From an uncultured Flavobacteriales bacterium (GTDB lineage Bacteria > Bacteroidota > Bacteroidia > Flavobacteriales_D > Parvicellaceae): a stretch of DNA of 39,548 nucleotides. The stretch is taken from assembly GCA_938084875.1 (NCBI GenBank), contig CALKFX010000085.1, positions 1 to 39,548 on the forward strand, given 5' to 3'. Below the pieces are notes generated by a model, which did no database searches, was not told the DNA's origin, and saw nothing but the letters and a program-made list of their open reading frames with translations. Positions 39,356 through 39,548 of the stretch are shown here, one piece after another (within the stretch, counting starts at the first letter, position 1; every line of letters begins with the position of its first letter). A program made the position numbers and the translations under genes.

Positions 39356-39418
39356 TATTCTCTAATGAATTATGCAAATCATGAATGAATTAACATATAC
39401 TAATATATACTAAATATT

Positions 39419-39548
39419 GTGTTCATAGACACCCATACACATATCTATCTTCCAGATTTTAATGAAGATCGAAAAGAAATTATTTCAGATTGTAAAAATA
39501 GCAGAGTGAATAAACTTCTTCTTCCAAATATTGACAAAAGTTCAATTA
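39419..39548 (+). CDS. TatD family hydrolase/DNase (5' portion; runs off window end)
   Basis: GTG-started frame (M)FIDTHTHIYLPDFNEDRKEIISDCKNSRVNKLLLPNIDKSSI: N-terminal DTHTH metal-binding motif of TatD. Not in the ORF track because truncated. Confidence 0.85.
   Translation, partial: MFIDTHTHIYLPDFNEDRKEIISDCKNSRVNKLLLPNIDKSSI

Noticed and set aside
1-39548. CRISPR arrays, tRNA/rRNA genes, transposases, prophage or restriction/defence genes
   Set aside because: No regularly spaced direct repeats, no tRNA cloverleaf or rRNA-like blocks, and no recognisable mobile or defence proteins on reading both strands. A tRNAscan/Infernal/CRISPR search would be needed to exclude cryptic ones.

Overview
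AT-rich bacterial chromosome segment, most likely from a marine Flavobacteriia-like Bacteroidota. The basis is type IX secretion (T9SS) C-terminal sorting domains, TAnnTTTG-type promoter candidates, a PorV-like/C25 sortase-like gene pair, and the purH-mreBCD-mrdA-rodA gene order. Nearly the whole window is coding, and most genes are recognisable core or housekeeping functions: gcvP, an MlaE/MlaF-type ABC transporter, the rod-shape/elongasome cluster, purH, hemG, a parvulin/SurA-like foldase, comM/yifB, hemL, kynU, kmo, a hotdog thioesterase, DUF4254, a GT9 glycosyltransferase, purS, pssA, an acyltransferase and the start of tatD. The accessory or less ordinary content is: (i) three consecutive T9SS-secreted proteins, two of them tandem paralogs; (ii) a PorV2-like plus 1737-aa C25-peptidase (PorU2-like) pair; (iii) several small ORFs missing from the ORF track, including a 48-aa lipoprotein and a 52-aa membrane protein wedged between kynU and kmo. 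I saw no rRNA, tRNA, CRISPR array, transposase, prophage or defence system. I found no convincing evidence of a wholly new system. The best second looks are the PorV2/PorU2 pair, the tandem secreted paralogs and the small overlooked ORFs.
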